Positions 5,044 through 5,766 of a stretch of 5,766 nucleotides of DNA are shown in pieces. Numbering within the stretch: the first letter of the stretch is position 1; each line of letters starts with the position of its first letter. The notes beneath the pieces are model-generated. The model was not told the origin of the DNA and did not search any database. It was given only the letters and a program-made list of their open reading frames with translations. The stretch comes from Bacillota bacterium (GTDB lineage: Bacteria; Bacillota_C; Negativicutes; CTSoil-072), in the NCBI GenBank assembly GCA_017861495.1, contig JAGFXW010000205.1, forward strand, positions 1-5,766. The letters run 5' to 3'. The position numbers were made by a program, and so were the translations under genes.

Positions 5044-5766
5044 CTAGACTCCATAATCATCCAGAATTAATGTAAGAATGTCTTGTTCTGAATAATGTTC
5101 AAGAACATAGTTTCTTTCCGCACAGGCATCGATTCCGCCTGCTTGCCATTGCCGATGGTACGCCTCGATTCCCGCAGCTATATCTTCCGGGCGAATACCG
5201 GCAAATAGCCGTTCTGGTTTCCCCCGCAAAACTTCCGGCAAAGCGCACACTGGCGTGGCTAAAACAGGAGTCCCGCAGGCCATGGATTCAATAACAGGCA
5301 ATCCAAAGCCCTCCCCATCAAGAGACGGCATAATAACGACATCTGCGGCTTGATATCTTCCTACAACTTCTTCATCAGGCACATACCCCAGGAAAGTTAC
5401 CGAGTTCACCAGTCCCAAGTCTGTCGCCATTTGTTCCAACTCGTTTCGCAAGGGGCCCTTACCGCCAATAATCAGTTTAGCCCGGGAAACGCGCTTTTGC
5501 AACAACGCAAAAGCTTGAATCAAATTGCCCAGACCCATTCGCGCCTGCAACCCACGCAATGTATAAATGACAAAATCATCAGTATCCAGCTCAAATTTCG
5601 CGCGAACAAGTGCGCGATCTCCCGGCAAAACGAATCGATCCGTGTCGATCCAGTCAGGCACAATGCGAATCTTGGAAGCCAATGCTTCGTGCGCGGTAAT
5701 CCGAACCCGTGTATACTCTGAAATACAATGGATTTTTTCGCTACGGGCATATACAGTGTTTTCAAT
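5044..5766 (-). CDS. GT4-family glycosyltransferase, 5' end outside window
   Basis: The open frame enters from the right edge and ends at TAG 5044-5046, giving the last 240 residues. It is the nucleotide-sugar-binding C-terminal half of a GT-B, GT4 retaining glycosyltransferase. Family landmarks are the interdomain CISEYTR (14-20 from the edge) and KIRIVPDWIDTDRF (32-45), IIGGKGPLRNELE (99-111), VTFLGYVPDEEV (123-134), and EGFGLPVIESMACGTPV (152-168) with the EX7E pair Glu152/Glu160. A normal member is 350-400 aa, so the acceptor-binding N-terminal domain is mostly missing. An in-frame TTG at 5680-5682 is inside the conserved fold and is not the start. In the segment TLRGLQARMGLGNL (69-82), relatives usually have Arg-Arg-Leu and this one has Arg-Gly-Leu. 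GC is higher here than in the next gene. Donor and acceptor sugars cannot be told from sequence. Confidence 0.9.
   Translation of the reverse strand: MENTVYARSEKIHCISEYTRVRITAHEALASKIRIVPDWIDTDRFVLPGDRALVRAKFELDTDDFVIYTLRGLQARMGLGNLIQAFALLQKRVSRAKLIIGGKGPLRNELEQMATDLGLVNSVTFLGYVPDEEVVGRYQAADVVIMPSLDGEGFGLPVIESMACGTPVLATPVCALPEVLRGKPERLFAGIRPEDIAAGIEAYHRQWQAGGIDACAERNYVLEHYSEQDILTLILDDYGV

Overview
The window looks like part of a bacterial surface-polysaccharide (capsule, O-antigen or exopolysaccharide) locus. Every gene I can support lies on the minus strand, so the locus reads from the right edge to the left edge. Strong Shine-Dalgarno sites, tight spacing and a BcsB-type periplasmic protein suggest a bacterium with an outer membrane. 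A diderm Firmicute (Negativicutes-like) or a proteobacterium would both fit. That placement is a guess from gene content, and nothing here fixes the taxonomy.

Right part (5766 to 2797, minus strand): a GT4-family glycosyltransferase whose 5' end lies outside the window; 20 bp later a 304-aa cytosolic protein with the C-terminal domain of D-glucuronyl C5-epimerase; 58 bp later a complete WecC-type UDP-N-acetyl-D-mannosamine dehydrogenase. The spacing suggests one transcript. Together they suggest an acidic polysaccharide: WecC makes the UDP-ManNAcA donor, the GT4 enzyme adds a sugar, and the epimerase may invert C5 of a uronic acid residue.

Middle (2770 to 1775): directly after wecC is the decayed 3' end of a gene for an SGNH/acyltransferase protein (OafA/YrhL type). 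It has no usable start codon and carries a frameshift in an A-run, but it keeps the C-terminal DxxH catalytic motif. Forty bp further is an intact small membrane protein of the YdjM/metal-dependent hydrolase family.

Left part (1774 to 1): about 440 bp of very AT-rich sequence with a 17-bp-period tandem repeat and no convincing gene. It is followed by a 441-codon open frame that runs off the left edge and reads as a BcsB-family protein (cellulose-synthase-type periplasmic subunit). Its signal peptide and ribosome binding site place the start on an ATT codon. No ATG, GTG or TTG exists in that frame until the signal peptide's hydrophobic core. This is the oddest feature of the window.

Base composition changes sharply between adjacent genes: GC-rich GT4, AT-rich epimerase, intermediate wecC, AT-rich acyltransferase remnant. 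This fits a locus assembled from pieces of different origin. I did not find RNA genes, CRISPR arrays, insertion sequences or a convincing rho-independent terminator.
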